Shown: piece by piece, positions 1-12,794 of the stretch
Layout of the letters: every line of letters starts with the position of its first letter
How positions within the stretch are numbered: the first letter of the stretch is position 1
NCBI RefSeq assembly: GCF_024868665.1
Contig: NC_079891.1
Coordinates: forward strand, 25,272,103 to 25,336,102
Direction of reading: 5' to 3'
Length of the DNA stretch: 64,000 nucleotides
From: Triplophysa rosa
Taxonomy: Eukaryota > Chordata > Actinopteri > Cypriniformes > Nemacheilidae
The notes under the pieces: generated by a model
Database searches by the model: none
What the model was told of the DNA's origin: nothing
Seen by the model: the letters and a program-made list of their open reading frames with translations, nothing else
Made by a program: the position numbers and the translations under genes

Positions 1-3000
1 CATTAAATCAATGACATCAGTTATTGTAACACTGATTTTAAAAAGTGCAGAGTAGGGCTACTCAGGAAAGACAGGATAAAGTTTTAATGTTGTTATTTTA
101 TATTGTTTGGGCCAGCAGACAACGTGTGGTACTGTATGTGGTATGATGACCATTCATTTCAGAGTAATTTTCATCATCACATTAACACACTTAGGCTGTT
201 TTAGGAGCTATGAATGTTGGTGCTCGCCCCCTAAAAAATAAGTTGAATCACAGAATTAACCTCTTACTTTTTTCTTCTCCTTTTTTCACTGTTTATGATG
301 TTTCTGTGTGATTATGTGTGAATGTTGATAACATTTTAGAAACTCAAATAATAACGGCCACAAGAGGGCTTACCATGACCACTTTACATACTGATCTCAC
401 TGACATTTCAGTACTTGCATGTTCTCTCCACTTATGACTCATGATCAATTTGCTGCCATCTTTTTGCATAACCACGTGGGCATTGGATTATGTAGGCAAA
501 AACTGAACAATAACTACTCTTTTGAGGTCAAAGCTATTTATAGCATATAACTATATTACAGACAGTAATTGACTGTGCGGGCTCTTATATGCCCCATCAG
601 AAGTTTAAATTCTGATATTTTAATATTTTCAAATATTGATCAGCACATTTTTCCACCCATGAAATAAATATATCACAGCATAGGAAGTGTATTAAATTTA
701 TGTTTAATTTGGCCAGTTTACAGTTTGATCTGTTTTTGTCTTCTTGCCTTGCCTTGTCTCTTACCCCAGTCACAGATGAAATAATGAAACTAATATAAAG
801 AACACACATAAAGCAGTTTTATGCCATTTGTTTAATTTTCTTTGTTCTTTCAAGTTTTATAGAGATTATCTGATGGAGATGTCAGCTTTTGAATGAAGTC
901 ATTTCTCTTAAATTCGTTAACATGACATTTGCGGCTTTTTGTTTTGTTTTTAACACGGCCAATCGTCAGTGTGTGTTCTGCGCCTGCACGTGAGGCCACG
1001 AGTTTGTATTCAAATATGACACGCCACAAGGAAGTTTGCATACAAGAAAACTGTGCCTAAAACTAAACATCAAGTCCAAATGGTGACGGTTGGTCATGCT
1101 TAAGCAATGACATAATTGGCTGTGCTCTAAATTTTAATAAATATAGCATTTCTTTAGATTATGCTTTATTGAGAAATATAGCTATATCGTGTGCATTTCT
1201 TGCTTTGTACAGCTGATATTAATTCCATGACCTGTTTCCCCTTGTGCTTTATATGGACATCTTCTAGCGAGTTGAGTCATCTGCAAGATTGATTTCTTTT
1301 TTTAATATCTGGACTAAATCTGCTGAGATTGTTACCAGGCTTTGGCTTTCTACTCACTGCACAGTGCCCCCTCCAAGCACCCACATTAAACCCAATTAAC
1401 ACACTCTCTTAAGCTAATGTGAGCAGGGCACACCATAGACCTGTCCAAGCTAGACAGGTCACTTGATTCATTTCTTTATTCCCTTTTCAGTTGAGTGGAA
1501 CTCAAGGAGTGCTGCCCTCATATCTGTCTCTCATATGTCATTGACTTAATGTGCTTTTTTGATGTTCTTGCATGTGGTTGGACTTCTGCTTTACAAGCTT
1601 CTGCTGATGTAGACGTTACTCAAGTTCTAGATTTTTTTTTTACTTTAGCCACAGCACAACTGCGGAACGCAGAGATGGTACAAAGGGGATATGTGTTCAA
1701 TTATTTATTCTTGAAAAAGCTTTTTTCTAAAGACATAATAAAAGCATATCAGCAAATGTGTTAAGAAGTCATTCAATTCAAGTTTCTACATTATTCTTTC
1801 TTTTTTTAAATATAAATCGGATATATTCAAATCACATGTGACAGCTTTTGACCTACTGCCTATATAGTAAGATTATGTGGATCAGGTTATACACAAGCCC
1901 TGTTGTCTGTTTGTCCGAAGTAGTGTCTTGGCAAAGGTCTGTTACAGAGGAAGGGGCGTGGGGGGTTACTGGTTACAGCCTTTTGGCAGACAACCAATTG
2001 AAGCCTTTCGTGACCTTGTTCCATGACCAGGCTGAACAATAACATGCTGACATGCAGACTCCAGAGAGATCCCGCCCGTCATGGTCAGGTCACCATGCAA
2101 GAGACACACAGACAGAAAATGAGAGAGAATGTCAGGCTATGGGAAATTACCCATGAGCCACCAATAAAGGGCCACTGTTATAACTGTGTTCTGTATATTA
2201 TACAAAAGTACTTATTGAGCATGATGAACTACTTGTACATGTTGTGTTAATATTTTGTTGAACTACATGTACATGTACATACTGTATAATCACTGTGTAG
2301 AACTATGTAAGTACACACTGTTGTTTATCACTGTTGTTATCACTATGGTATTTAATTATAGTTACATGCTATATTTGTAACACTGACACTGTAACAAGTA
2401 TCATCACACCCTTACGCAAATACAGCAAACAGTGCTACATGGTTTTAAAAAGATTTACTCTGCCCATATACAATGTTAGGGACGTCAGTGATTGGTCAGT
2501 GATAATCTCATGTTCGTCGTAGATGGAGGAATGATCATGCTCGGCCAAGAGTCATGGTTGACTCATCACTAATGATGATTTTTGGAGAATGTTTGTCAGG
2601 TTGGCCACATATGCTCAGATAAACAGCCAGTACTTGCCTTTAAACATGCTCTGTTTATGTTTGCCACAGTGACATACTGTGTTAGGTTTGTGAATTTCCC
2701 ATTTGGAGAGACCGGATTTAAAATTAATTTTGGAAAAGTATGCCAAACGGCTTTCAAAGCAATATTTAAAAGTAAAGATAAGTTATTACCAGCACGTGCT
2801 TTTGCTCACTTGTTGTTTGCTGTATAAAGTAGCTGGACACTTCCGTTCTCCCGCGTTTATACACAGTCAGATACTGTGACAACAATCTCTTGTACACAAC
2901 CAGCACTGTTTACACAACAATGCTCTCCAAAGCAATGACATACAGTATACACTAGAACCAGTTAAATTCAACTTTTGCTCATTTTAATAAATAGTTGAAT

Positions 3001-5300
3001 TTCATGAATAATGCTGTTCCATTCCTGTAACCCCAAAACAGTGCAGTAATGCAAAAACATTCGTTTTTTTGCAGTGGAAGGCCAATGAGGTAAGATAGTA
3101 GGACATACATGAACTATTAAGTAGATCATATGATTTCATTTGTAAAGCTGACTAAATCATATACTACTTTTCGTGAATGAATATCTGGTTATGCATTACC
3201 AATGTAATTGTTGTGGGCGTAAACAGATCTTTGCAGAGAGTTATGTCATGTCCCTGTCTGGTATTTTTGTGTGCATCATATGGAAGTTTACCAAGTTAAA
3301 GTGGTCATGACCCAGACAAGCAGTAATCAGTCAGTAGCTCAGAGATGCAGATATGCAGACAGATAGTTTGACAGTTTCCATCCTGATAATAACTCAGGGC
3401 CTCTTAACCTCCAACATAGAGATTATTTTCCCTGGTAATAGAGAGTAAAGTCACAGATGGTGTAGATACAGCTTTAATTGCATTTAGTCTGAATTTTACT
3501 TGAAATGTACAATGTTATTGCTAAATGTCTACATTAAAAAAGACAAAATAAAAAAAATGCTGTTATTTTCCATGTTCTACATTTACTTGTCAGATTTAGA
3601 ATTAACTTTATTGCCAATACCGTGGGTGTACATGTGCAAAGTCTAGTCTTTGTGTATACTAGTACTTAACAATGACAAAAAATATAATAAAAACATCTTA
3701 TGAAGAATATGCGCACAACAGAGTTATTGTAGTTTTATTATATTATTATATATTTTATTTTTTATTTATATTATATATTTTTTGTTTTAATGTTAATTGT
3801 AGTTACATTTTTAGCTATTTTGTTGCACTATGTGCAAATAGCCGCTGCCATTTTGTGCCATTTATTTTTTTATTTTTTCATATTTTTATTTGTTTATATT
3901 TTTATATTGCTATACACGTTTAATTTGTTTTATTACAGTTTTTTACCTTTCTATTTATTTTCTGTCAATAATGTTTATGTTTCTATTTATTTTCAGTGTA
4001 GTGTGGTTTCGTGTAGTTTAGGTTTTAAAAATATTTTTTCATTTTAATTAACATAAATGTTTTTAGTTTTAGTATACAGTTTTAGCTTTAGTATAATTAC
4101 CTTGGAACATAGAATAAAACATCAAATATTAGAAAAAAATTCAAACAAGATGTTACTGGACAGTTCATGTACATCTTTATGTTTTTTTCTAGCAGCCAGT
4201 GGCTGTGCTGTCAGTATTCTCAAAAAGCTATCCCCCATAACCACTATTACAATTACAAAGGTGAGACCTTTTATTTGATTATTTCAAACTAAACTGTCCC
4301 TCCTCCCAAACTCCATGAGATTAGAACAGCCAGTACAGAGCAAACAGTTGAACAAGAAAGTGAAGGGGTCATTGAAGGGCTTTGTGAAACAAGACGAGAC
4401 TGCCAAGGAATAAGAGAGAGAGAGAGCAGTCTGTGCCGTGACCTTGGTTAGCCGTGGCTCATGGTGTTAACACAGATCAGAGATCAGTTGTGAGAATACA
4501 CCACTTGCTGTCATCTGACGTAAAGGTATAATGCTCATGAAAAGAAAGAAAGAGATGGAGACAGTGTGAGATAGAGAAGGGGTGGTGCCTTATCCGGTTC
4601 TGGCTGGTTTGGTGGGAGCAGTGAGGATGACTCATGTAATCTGCACGCTCAGGCCTATCTCCGGACGCTGACTGTGTAACTGTGTGCGTATAAATGTGAG
4701 GAAACACAAGCTGTCAGTCTTGATAGTGTGCCAGTGGCTTTGCTGTACCCTTGTTGACCAATTATACGGCATCTATGCAAACCTGGAGCATGTTAGTTCG
4801 GCATAGAAAATTCGAATTACTCATGTTTTTGTCAAAACAGGACTTTTTCATATCTGAGGAATATTGCCTCCAGTGACTTTTCTTTTTCAACACAGGCAAG
4901 ATCTTCAGTTGTATACTTACTTGGCCTGAATTTGTGCCAGACAAAGACAGCAGAGGAATGCGTGTAGTATCTGAGCCAAGATTTAGAAATTACTATATGC
5001 CTAGTGGACTTTTTGTGAGCCTGTGAAGTCCGATGCCAAACCTCTGATTAACACAGCATTGTGTCCCGGAATCAGGCTGTCATAAATGATTATTACTGCT
5101 AACCCCTCACATCTTCCTGTAAAGGGTCTCCAGTAGGCACCATAACAGGTGTTTTTAGTAAGTCTCTAAAATAACAAATGTATTAGTCAAAAACTGTATG
5201 CACAAAGCTTATTGTTAGGGTGATAGGTTCTGCTCTTTAAACGGTTGATTGAGGGGCAGAATATATTGTGTGGAAATGTCAATCCCAATGTATTCTGTTT
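1..5300. other. Intergenic, no gene recognised
   Basis: The stretch is AT-rich and no exon-like ORF or known protein motif was found on either strand. All open frames are under 90 codons and show no family resemblance. A (GA)n tract lies near 4414-4426, and the segment near 3598-3700 reads like a decayed, reversed non-LTR element end, but I could not assign it. It is upstream of tcim and could hold distal regulatory DNA. Confidence 0.5.
3720..4060. repeat. T/A-rich low-complexity tract
   Basis: The + strand is dominated by runs of TTTATT and TATATT. The two overlapping open frames of 83-85 codons here encode only Phe/Tyr/Ile-rich strings that follow from the base composition, so they are not genes. 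Confidence 0.7.
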
Positions 5301-5304
5301 GTTT

Positions 5305-5360
5305 TTCAGTACATTTACATTTAGCTGAACTTTTTTTCCTAAGCAATTTACAAAAGTATG
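5305..5360 (-). repeat. Degenerate LINE/SINE tail
   Basis: ACATTTACATTTAGCTGA near the start resembles the reverse complement of the tail seen at 6346-6390 (a CTAAATG...AAATGTAAA type end). It is very diverged and lacks the LINE body. It probably marks an old 5'-truncated insertion on the - strand. Confidence 0.4.
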
Positions 5361-6094
5361 GAAAATAATGAAGTCATCTTAAGGACGCAACCGAATGAGA
5401 CGTGCTACAGTATAATGTTTCAACAGTTAGAGACATACTTGTGAGAAGGAAGAGCAAAATATTAAAGGAGATTATTAAGGTAAATATAATGTGTGCATTT
5501 AACAGTTTCCAAATTTTGAATTTGTTTAAATCAGACAACACAGTTTTAGGCATTTTTCATGCAAACAGTTATGAAAACATTAACTTTTAACATCCATTAA
5601 GACACATGCATATCACATTTTGTCGTTTTATTTGTATTTCATTATCAATGAAATGCCTTCATTGACATGGCAATGAAATTGAATTTTTCCAGCCATTCAA
5701 CCAAAGCAAACAAATGAATAATTTGTGCTAAATAACGGATAAAACGTGCTAATTGGAAGGAATGTCTGACAATTCTGATGTTTTATTTAATTAGATAAAG
5801 AAATATTCACATTTTTAGTGTTATCTAATTAAAGGAAACATTTCTGCATTATGTCAACCAATAGCTATTTTACCAAATATTATTTCCATGTATCACCTCA
5901 TTTTTTAAAAATGCCTAAGATTTGTCTTTTTACGACAGCGATATACTATGACTTTTACAATAATTTAAAACAACGTGTTTTTTTTATAGAAACTGTAATT
6001 ATGTCCCAGACCTTGGTCATAATCCAAAATAAACTGTTGAGGGCTGCATTAAACCACTATAATTCGATGTCCGAGTTTAAAAGTTCTCCTTTGC

Positions 6095-6390
6095 AACTCC
6101 TTCCTGGTGGAACATTCTTCCTAACTCAGTCCGGTCAACCACATCTCTCACAACATTCAAAAAACTACTTAAAACCTCTCTTCTGTGAATACTTGACAGA
6201 AAAATGAGAAAAAAAACACTAACCCTCTCTCTTTCTCTCAACAGGTAGTGGTCTAGCTTTTGTTGAAACTAGTAACTTTGTATTATCACCTATTGTATTA
6301 TTGCTCCTGTATGACATATCGCTTATTGCTCCCTGAACTCTTTGTAAGTCGCTTTGGATAAAAGCGTCTGCTAAATGACTAAATGTAAAA
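6095..6390 (+). mobile_element. L2-type LINE 3' end fragment
   Basis: From 6105 to 6188 one frame reads WWNILPNSVRSTTSL, then a Lys/Leu-rich end and a TGA. This is the usual C-terminus of fish L2/CR1-group ORF2 proteins. About 160 bases of 3' UTR follow, then the tail GTCGCTTTGGATAAAAGCGT at 6348-6367 and CTAAATGACTAAATG. The rest of the LINE is missing, as expected for 5' truncation during insertion. A longer frame of 118 codons starting at 5851 crosses the junction in a different phase and is not a gene. Confidence 0.75.
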
Positions 6391-8200
6391 GTTACATGAA
6401 GCTGATGTGCTGTGTTGGTCCACTGCAGGGATTTATGTCATCTGCTCCAGGTACAAGTGTTGTCATATCCGACAAGCTGAGGACTCTGGCCCCACGGTGC
6501 TGAGTTAAGCAATGCATGCAGGAAGTCAAGACAACAAAGAAAAACATTCTTTACTTCATACAGCATACTGAGGTAAATGCTTCAAACATCTTCACAGCTG
6601 CTTCCTTTCATTTTTGTGAAAAGAATTAGAGGGTATTTCAGTAACTCTGATGTGGCTTCCATATAGTGAACATTATGACACTGTTTTGTTGTATGACATC
6701 ATTCTTTTTAAAAACCAACGCTAAATGATTCCGTGTGTATAAGTGATAATGCACACAATAAATCTGTGCAATTTAGCCACAATACATGTGATTATCTTTT
6801 GCCATTTTAACATTCTCCATTCAAGTTTATTGTGTTTGTCTGTAGATCACATTAAGGTCAGTGCAAACAGCACAGCCATTAAATGTGTTCATGTGTAAAA
6901 CTGCTTAGTTTTCATCTTCTTTATTGCACAGAGTGTTTACTTCTTGTCCTATTTGAAGTTTTATGGCCTTGAGAACTGCTAGAGTTAATAAAACAGGTGC
7001 CAACAACAGACAGATTTGAACAGAGTGTGTTTAAAATATTTAATATTTAACTTATTATTTGGAAAACGAAACACAGCTTGTACTATATCATGGAAGCACA
7101 TAAATCCAGAATAAATCAAACTAATTCTTTAGAGAAAAATAATACAGTAAATATCAGAAGGTATGTCTCAGTGCATCTTTTTGAAGTCAAGTGGTTGAAA
7201 TCTGCCTGCGTCTGCCTTTCTTTCTGAACAACAGCTACTGGCTCCAGGCGTGTGCCGAGGAGGGAACTCCCTCTCCTTCAGGCAGACCAGCTGACACGAC
7301 CTTTGACCCAGGATAAATTTAGTGTTCCCATTGTTAGGATTAATAGAGTACACTCAGCTTGTGTTTGAGAAGGCGGGGCAAGACGCTCAGTCCAGCTTCC
7401 TCTTCTCTGTCAAGAGGTCAAAACTCCAGCGCGCTCACTGCTTATATTTATGACATGTTCCTGGCGTCTGTTTCTCCCCATTCCCCCATCCTTCTTGACT
7501 CCAGTCATAACTGTTGTGCCAGCCTAAGAAAGACAGGTATCCTGTCTCGAAACAAAACCAAGATAGACTCACAATGGATTCCATGTAACGGGCATTCCAC
7601 AACATGCTTTGCAACAATGGCGCATTTTTGGGGGGTCTCAGTGGGGAAAATAATATCTCACTACAGAACTTGGTTTTATGAAATTCCTTTGTTAGACTTT
7701 TCAGCACCAGGACTGTAGTTCAGTGAAGACTGAAATAAAATGTCTAAACTAAACCAGCAATAAACAAAAAGTGTGCGTGTGCTTGAGATGTTAGTGGTGA
7801 GTTTTGTTTATATGCAGTTACTCACAGCAAGTTAAAACGAGTGCTTACATCTGTTATCTGGCAAAACAGCAGATTTAGCAATTACTAAAGTAAATTTCCT
7901 GTAATAACTCATTTGCCGCCAGCTGAGAAAGTCAACATTTATAGTCTTACTGGAATGCCTTTCTATTTTCAAAATTTCTTAACTTATCTAACCGTCACAC
8001 ATCAAGTAAACAAGCAGATTTGGAGCGTTCTGTCGCTGTCCCGTCGGCGGGACACTTAAGTTTGCTTAAATATTTTACAATAACATTCAAATCAAATCAT
8101 GACAAACTATATATCATTAGAAAGACTCTAGAATACATAAACGTGTTTTATGATATAAATGTTGTAATGTAGAAACAGAAATGTAATCATTTATGTTCTT
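6391..8200. other. Intergenic, no gene recognised
   Basis: Two overlapping antisense open frames (about 7359-7718 and 7435-7707) have no recognisable domain and no splice or promoter context. A small palindrome lies near 8038-8053 (GTCCCGTCGGCGGGAC). Nothing else can be supported. Confidence 0.5.
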
Positions 8201-8204
8201 TAAT

Positions 8205-8932
8205 CTACATAGACGGTTTCAAAGCAACAACATAAACAAACGTTACTGTGTATGCACGCTTTTGTGGCCCAAACGTAACTTCCGGTAGAGTCCATTGTGG
8301 ATTATTTCTGATAACAAGCAAAAAAAAACTTAGCTTGCATGTTATTTACATTAGCTTGAATTACATTAGCTTGCAAGTCAAAAGTATGTTGAGCCAGCAT
8401 TATTTTGAGTTATCAGTAGAAGAACCCATACTTGGCTAAACTGAAATGCGACGAAGTTACACGACCCATTCAACAAATTGTTTATTAAAAAATGTATATA
8501 CAATAAAATCAACAAATTGTTAATTTAATACAATTATTATTCAATAAAAAATAATATAAATTATTAATTTAAATATAAAATAAAAACAGTTATTATTTAA
8601 TATTACTAGGCACTAGCCAGGGGTGCGTTTCCCGAACAATGACATAACTCGCTGGTTAACCACCATACTACAATGCATCGTTGGAGAAACTAACTCACGA
8701 CTGTTTCCTGAAAACATAGTAACTTTGTCATAAGGGCTGTAGTTCCAACTAAGCAACTTCGTTATAAAGATGGTTTCGGGAAACACTTAAATCGTTGAAC
8801 TATACAGGTATGACGAAACTTGTGACCATAGTTACCTAACCATGCTTTTGAGAAACGCAGCCCTGACCGATCAACAAATGCAAACCGGAAGTCTTCGGGC
8901 CATGGGTGTGCGTCCAATAATACTGTCTATAG
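8205..8932. mobile_element. MITE copy 1, with nested MITE
   Basis: The left end (CTACATAGACGGTTTC, then GGCCCAAACGTAACTTCCGG) and the right end (CCGGAAGTCTTCGGGCC, then CGTCCAAT...CTGTCTATAG) are inverted versions of one another. Nearly the same ends recur at 17644-17877, which defines a two-copy family. This copy is about 500 bp longer, partly because of an insertion at 8620-8870. No coding capacity is seen and the superfamily is unassigned. Confidence 0.6.
8620..8870. mobile_element. Foldback MITE, GGTGCGTTTCCC type
   Basis: The ends GGGGTGCGTTTCCCGA and GAGAAACGCAGCCC are imperfect inverted repeats. The interior contains inverted segments such as the CATCGTTGGAGAAAC region. The sequence looks like a common cyprinid MITE. 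It lies inside the element at 8205-8932, so it arrived later. Confidence 0.6.
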
Positions 8933-9860
8933 ATAATCCATACATCTATATTGATTAAGAAACAATACTAAGTTCTGAAATAAAAGTATGTTTGCGTGTA
9001 AAAATGCATACCATGTCATGTAAAGAACTGAATTAACTTTTCGATTTTTACTGTTGTAGACATCGTCACAATGTATTGATGGAATAGCTCCTATCTCCTG
9101 TGCTGTTTGCTAAAATCTCACAATAGAAGAGATTTCATCAATGTCAAACTTTGAACTCTTGAGCTAGAGTGGAAGACTGTACAGTTGAAACCATGTCTGG
9201 GATGGTTGTCATATTTATGTTTGTGTGCAGTACAGTTGAAATAATGGGTAATAAGGTTAACGACACCTATTACAATAGCATTGTGATGACACTAATTATG
9301 AAGAGTCCTATGACGAGAGTGAAGGGAGTTTTTGTCTGAAAAGTAATGACACTACATTGTGTATCAAATAACCATTCAGTAACACATTCTTGAAGCTGCT
9401 GTATTTTGTTTCTGTTTACAAAATACATATCTTTGCAAACAACATAAATCACAAATATTTATTATATTACTGAAGATGTTTCACCGGTGCCTAGTTTTAT
9501 TACACTAAAACTATTTAGAAATTTGAATGTGTAAAAATGTGCTTTATGTGATCAACAACACTTTTTAAGTCAAAAAATATGTCAGCAAATAAGTACTTCG
9601 CATAATGTTTTAATTTATAGGATGTTTTAGTTACAATAGTTTCCATAGTTTCTAGTACAAATCGCTGCATTATAGGCTACTAATAGACTACTATATAGGC
9701 TACGTGCATACCTCACTATACATTATATACATAGCTAGGCCTTTACATATGTTTATGTCTTGCTCACTGTGTCATCATCCTCGTGTATTGTGTCAGAGAG
9801 CTCTCCTCTCATCCATAATTACTGGCATTTCCATCAAGTCAAATAGGTTATCAGAACGGG
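8933..9860. other. Upstream flank of tcim
   Basis: AT-rich DNA with no recognisable gene or complete repeat. Composition turns GC-rich at about 9855, where the tcim promoter begins. Confidence 0.45.
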
Positions 9861-9888
9861 GAGGCGTTCCCGTCCGGAGGCAGCGCGA

Positions 9889-9896
9889 TGACGTCA
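9889..9896. promoter_or_regulatory. tcim: Palindromic CRE in tcim promoter
   Basis: A perfect full-site cAMP response element (TGACGTCA) lies 16 bases upstream of the TATA box and about 130 bases upstream of the tcim start codon. Full CREs bind CREB/ATF-family dimers, and TATA-proximal full sites are typical of strongly inducible promoters. The match is seen in the sequence; its use is inferred. Confidence 0.75.
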
Positions 9897-9912
9897 TATC
9901 GTATGCGGGCTC

Positions 9913-9918
9913 TATAAA
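9913..9918 (+). promoter_or_regulatory. tcim: TATA box of tcim
   Basis: TATAAA in a GC-rich setting (GGGCTCTATAAAGAGC), 112 bases before the start codon. This predicts transcription from about 9940-9950 and a 5' UTR of about 75-85 bases. Confidence 0.75.
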
Positions 9919-10024
9919 GAGCGAGCCGTCCATCTAAACTCCTCACTCCTCTCACGGCCATCAAAGCGGCTCAGCTTTTCGAGTTGGCAACTCCAACGCT
10001 ACAAAACCGAATAAAAGCCGCAAG

Positions 10025-10327
10025 ATGTCGACCGACATGTACACGGAATCTCGCCGGGTCTGCCCTTCACTCCGCGGCAACAAGTTTGACACGGCGCACC
10101 GCAAACGGGCGGCGGCGAACATCTTCGAGAACGTGAACCAGGACGCGCTCATGAGGCTCTTCCAGAAAACGGGAGACATGAAAGCCGAGGAGAGGGTGAG
10201 GAGCATCTTCTCCTTCGCGCAGGATCCCGAAGAGACGGCCAGAGCTTTGATGGCCCTCAAGCAGAGGAAGAAGGATAAGTTCCTGCAGATCGTGGGGGTG
10301 GTTCGACACTTTCTCAAACTGCGTTGA
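10025..10327 (+). CDS. tcim: Transcriptional and immune response regulator
   Basis: This 100-residue ORF belongs to the TCIM (TC1, C8orf4) family. Recognisable conserved blocks are FDTAHRKRA (residues 20-28), NIFENVNQDALMRLFQKTGD (32-51), KAEERVRSIF (54-63) and ETARALMALKQRKKDK (70-85), ending in FLKLR. The human protein is about 106 residues, so this copy is full length. In mammals TC1 is a small, largely disordered nuclear protein that binds Chibby, relieves its block on beta-catenin, and modulates NF-kB and heat-shock responses. That role is taken from the family and is not visible here. The start codon has A at -3 and lies about 80 bases after the predicted transcription start. The many antisense frames over this GC-rich segment are shadows. 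The protein is strongly basic near the C-terminus. Fish often carry two tcim paralogues and I cannot tell which this is. Confidence 0.93.
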   Translation: MSTDMYTESRRVCPSLRGNKFDTAHRKRAAANIFENVNQDALMRLFQKTGDMKAEERVRSIFSFAQDPEETARALMALKQRKKDKFLQIVGVVRHFLKLR

Positions 10328-10882
10328 CTGTCTACACGCGATGACGAAATGGTCGTTGATTCAGACAGTGACACGCCAGTGACACATGGCGATGAAGCGT
10401 CCAGAATGGACGAGAAGGAACAAAACGGATGAAGGAAAGCCCAGTAAAGCCAACAAATGGCAGTATTACAACGCACACAGCGCCGAGTGCTCTTTGATAC
10501 AGAACATGAAGGACTGGACTGGTGCTGTGTGCGCGAGAGGGGCGCGATGACGCTCGTGTGAAGGAATCCCCTCGTGCATCATGAAGACGCGCGAAAACTT
10601 GTCTCATGAACTATACATGTATTTTGAAGAAGGACTTTATCACGTGCTACTGCACCTTACAGGTGTGTTTAATGGTGCAAAAGAACTGTGATCGGAGACC
10701 GGTGATGAAGTTACAAGAACACTGCCCGAAAAATGCCTACAAACATTGAAATGCCTTGTCTCTATTCCAGTTTGACGTCGTGATGCTTGTTTTAACACTC
10801 AATGGCCACTCATTTATTTGTCACAGTGTTTTGATAACACCATGCACTTGTTTCCAAAATTATGTTGCATTACTATTTGTAT

Positions 10883-10888
10883 AATAAA
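10883..10888 (+). terminator. tcim: tcim polyadenylation signal
   Basis: Canonical AATAAA about 555 bases after the tcim stop, followed by a GT-rich stretch (AAAGTTTGTCTGTTCTC) typical of a downstream element. Cleavage is expected near 10900-10910. Confidence 0.7.
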
Positions 10889-10910
10889 TTATTAACTAAA
10901 AAGTTTGTCT

Positions 10911-12780
10911 GTTCTCTTGACTTTTATTTTGCTTTGGAATTAGTTTAAAACGCAGGTTAATGTACAGTAGCCTACAGTAAAATGAGGTCAGCAGATGAGG
11001 TCCATCTTGTACAAATCGTAGGTTTTTGACCAAAGTAGGCTGTCAAAGTAACAGTAAAACAGCAAGATTCATTAAAAAAGGAAACAATCTATAAATTTAA
11101 GTAGCCGTCTCTGACAACAATAAGATCTAGAACAAGAATAATATCATCAAAAATTTAACTTGTGTTGCATGAGGGTCATTTCTGTTACTAGCTTTTATTC
11201 AGAGTCAGACCTGTCTGCTATATACCAGACCGGAGTGAACCAGTTTGATTCAGCCGTGTTTGTGTAAGGTGTATTGTATTACTATGCTGTCTTCTTAAGA
11301 AGGTATTATCAGATGCCGCTTAAAGGCCAATCGTTTTCGATCATCTTCTGTGTGTGTCTGTTGGTGCTCTTGATTTTTTCCAGTTTTATCTTTTGATAAA
11401 ACAATACGGGCATTTATACATTCATGCAGGTGTTTAATCAGATATTTGGCGTGGGTTCAGTATTAGGGCAGTAAGAGGGGAAGATCAGTGGAAGTTAATC
11501 TTAATGCTCTGTACTGGCTCAAACCAGTTTGGATGGGTTGGGAATGCGTCATTTGACATCTGATTACCTGGTTGTCGTGTGAGGTCTGGCTTTCCCTTCT
11601 TTATAGCCTTTGGGAGGGAATTTCCAATGTAAATGCTCACCTGACAAAAGGTGAACGTGTGTGTGTGGTGGAGAAAGACGCACACACGCTTTAACGTGAC
11701 AGCCACAGTCTGTTTAAAGTGTGAGCTATTATTGAAACCTTTTGATCTAGAGAAGCTGTGGGAGTTTAATAACAATGATATGAAACACGATTTTGTGAAA
11801 AACAGACACAGAAATATGTTTAATGTTGAGCGAATTTAACTCATTGACAGGATCCAATTTTCCATCGAACCAAACTCCTCTTTTCAACGCGTCTGTCATT
11901 CCCATTTTTGATTTCCTTTTACGGTAAAATGGTTGTTTAGCTCTGCTGCAGCTAAATATTTAAGCCAATTGTCTGGTCTGTCCTGTGTGTTGTATGATAT
12001 GCTTGATTTAGGATTGTCCTCTCTCTCACCCACCCATTTCCTGTATTTTACTGAGTTCAGGACAGTGAACTTTCAGGTGTGTGTGTCTAGTAACAGAGAG
12101 AACAGGGCGGAATTGACCGCAAGCTGATTCTATCAATTTACATGTGCACTCCGTCCAGTCCAGTACCAACTGGTTCAGTATGTGACAAGAAAATAGAGGA
12201 ACTAAGACAACTTCTGGTGTTGGATTAGGGTTAGTCAGTAAAAAGGAAAATGTTAATTTAGTCGAACGAGGAAACAACTTACACTCACGCAAATGACTCA
12301 GAGAACATTTAAAGGAGTGCAATCATGCAAATCTATTGTTTTCAGTCGTAGATCAAGAGAGTTTTGCACGCATCTTTTTAGCAGAGGTGTTTTTGTGTTA
12401 TTTCTTCAAACTGGGTGTAACACTGAAATGGACTCTTAACCTGAAATGCCATCAGCTATTAAGCAATATGAAACAGAAACATAATTCCAATTAACTGTTA
12501 TTCGTTTCCTCAGCTACAGAAATGTGATTTCCATTAAAGCAGAACCAGACCGATTTTCATTGTGGTGAGACAGACTTTCCAACGTCAGCCAGTAAACCAG
12601 CTGACGAAGGCGTTGAGTTCTCACACGCAAAGACTGCTTTTAATAGTTCAACAGATATTTCTATACTATACCATATACAACACACTGCATTTTCTTTTAC
12701 CAATCCGTCTGACCACTAATGTGTTAAAAGAAATGGCAAACTAAGTCATTCTCAAATGTTCATTTATATTTAATTATGAC
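10911..12780. other. Intergenic, no gene recognised
   Basis: No protein family or complete repeat was recognised between the tcim end and the LINE. The open frames near 11485-12322 (62-98 codons) lack domains. Confidence 0.5.
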
Positions 12781-12794
12781 GATAAATATACTTA

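Larger units (their letters stand above)
9943..10905 (+). other. tcim: Predicted single-exon tcim transcript
   Basis: The extent is inferred from the TATA box and the polyadenylation signal. The coding sequence occupies 10025-10327. The 3' UTR of about 570 bases is GC-rich at first and AT-rich toward the end. No intron is needed to read the full protein, matching the intronless coding region of the mammalian gene. The exact ends are estimates. Confidence 0.6.

Noticed and set aside
5851..6207. 118-codon frame
   Set aside because: It crosses into the LINE fragment in the wrong phase. The LINE codons are in another frame.
7359..7718. 119-codon frame overlapping an antisense 90-codon frame
   Set aside because: Neither strand shows a domain or promoter.
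9961..10607. Antisense frames of 80-171 codons over tcim
   Set aside because: They are shadows of the GC-rich tcim exon.
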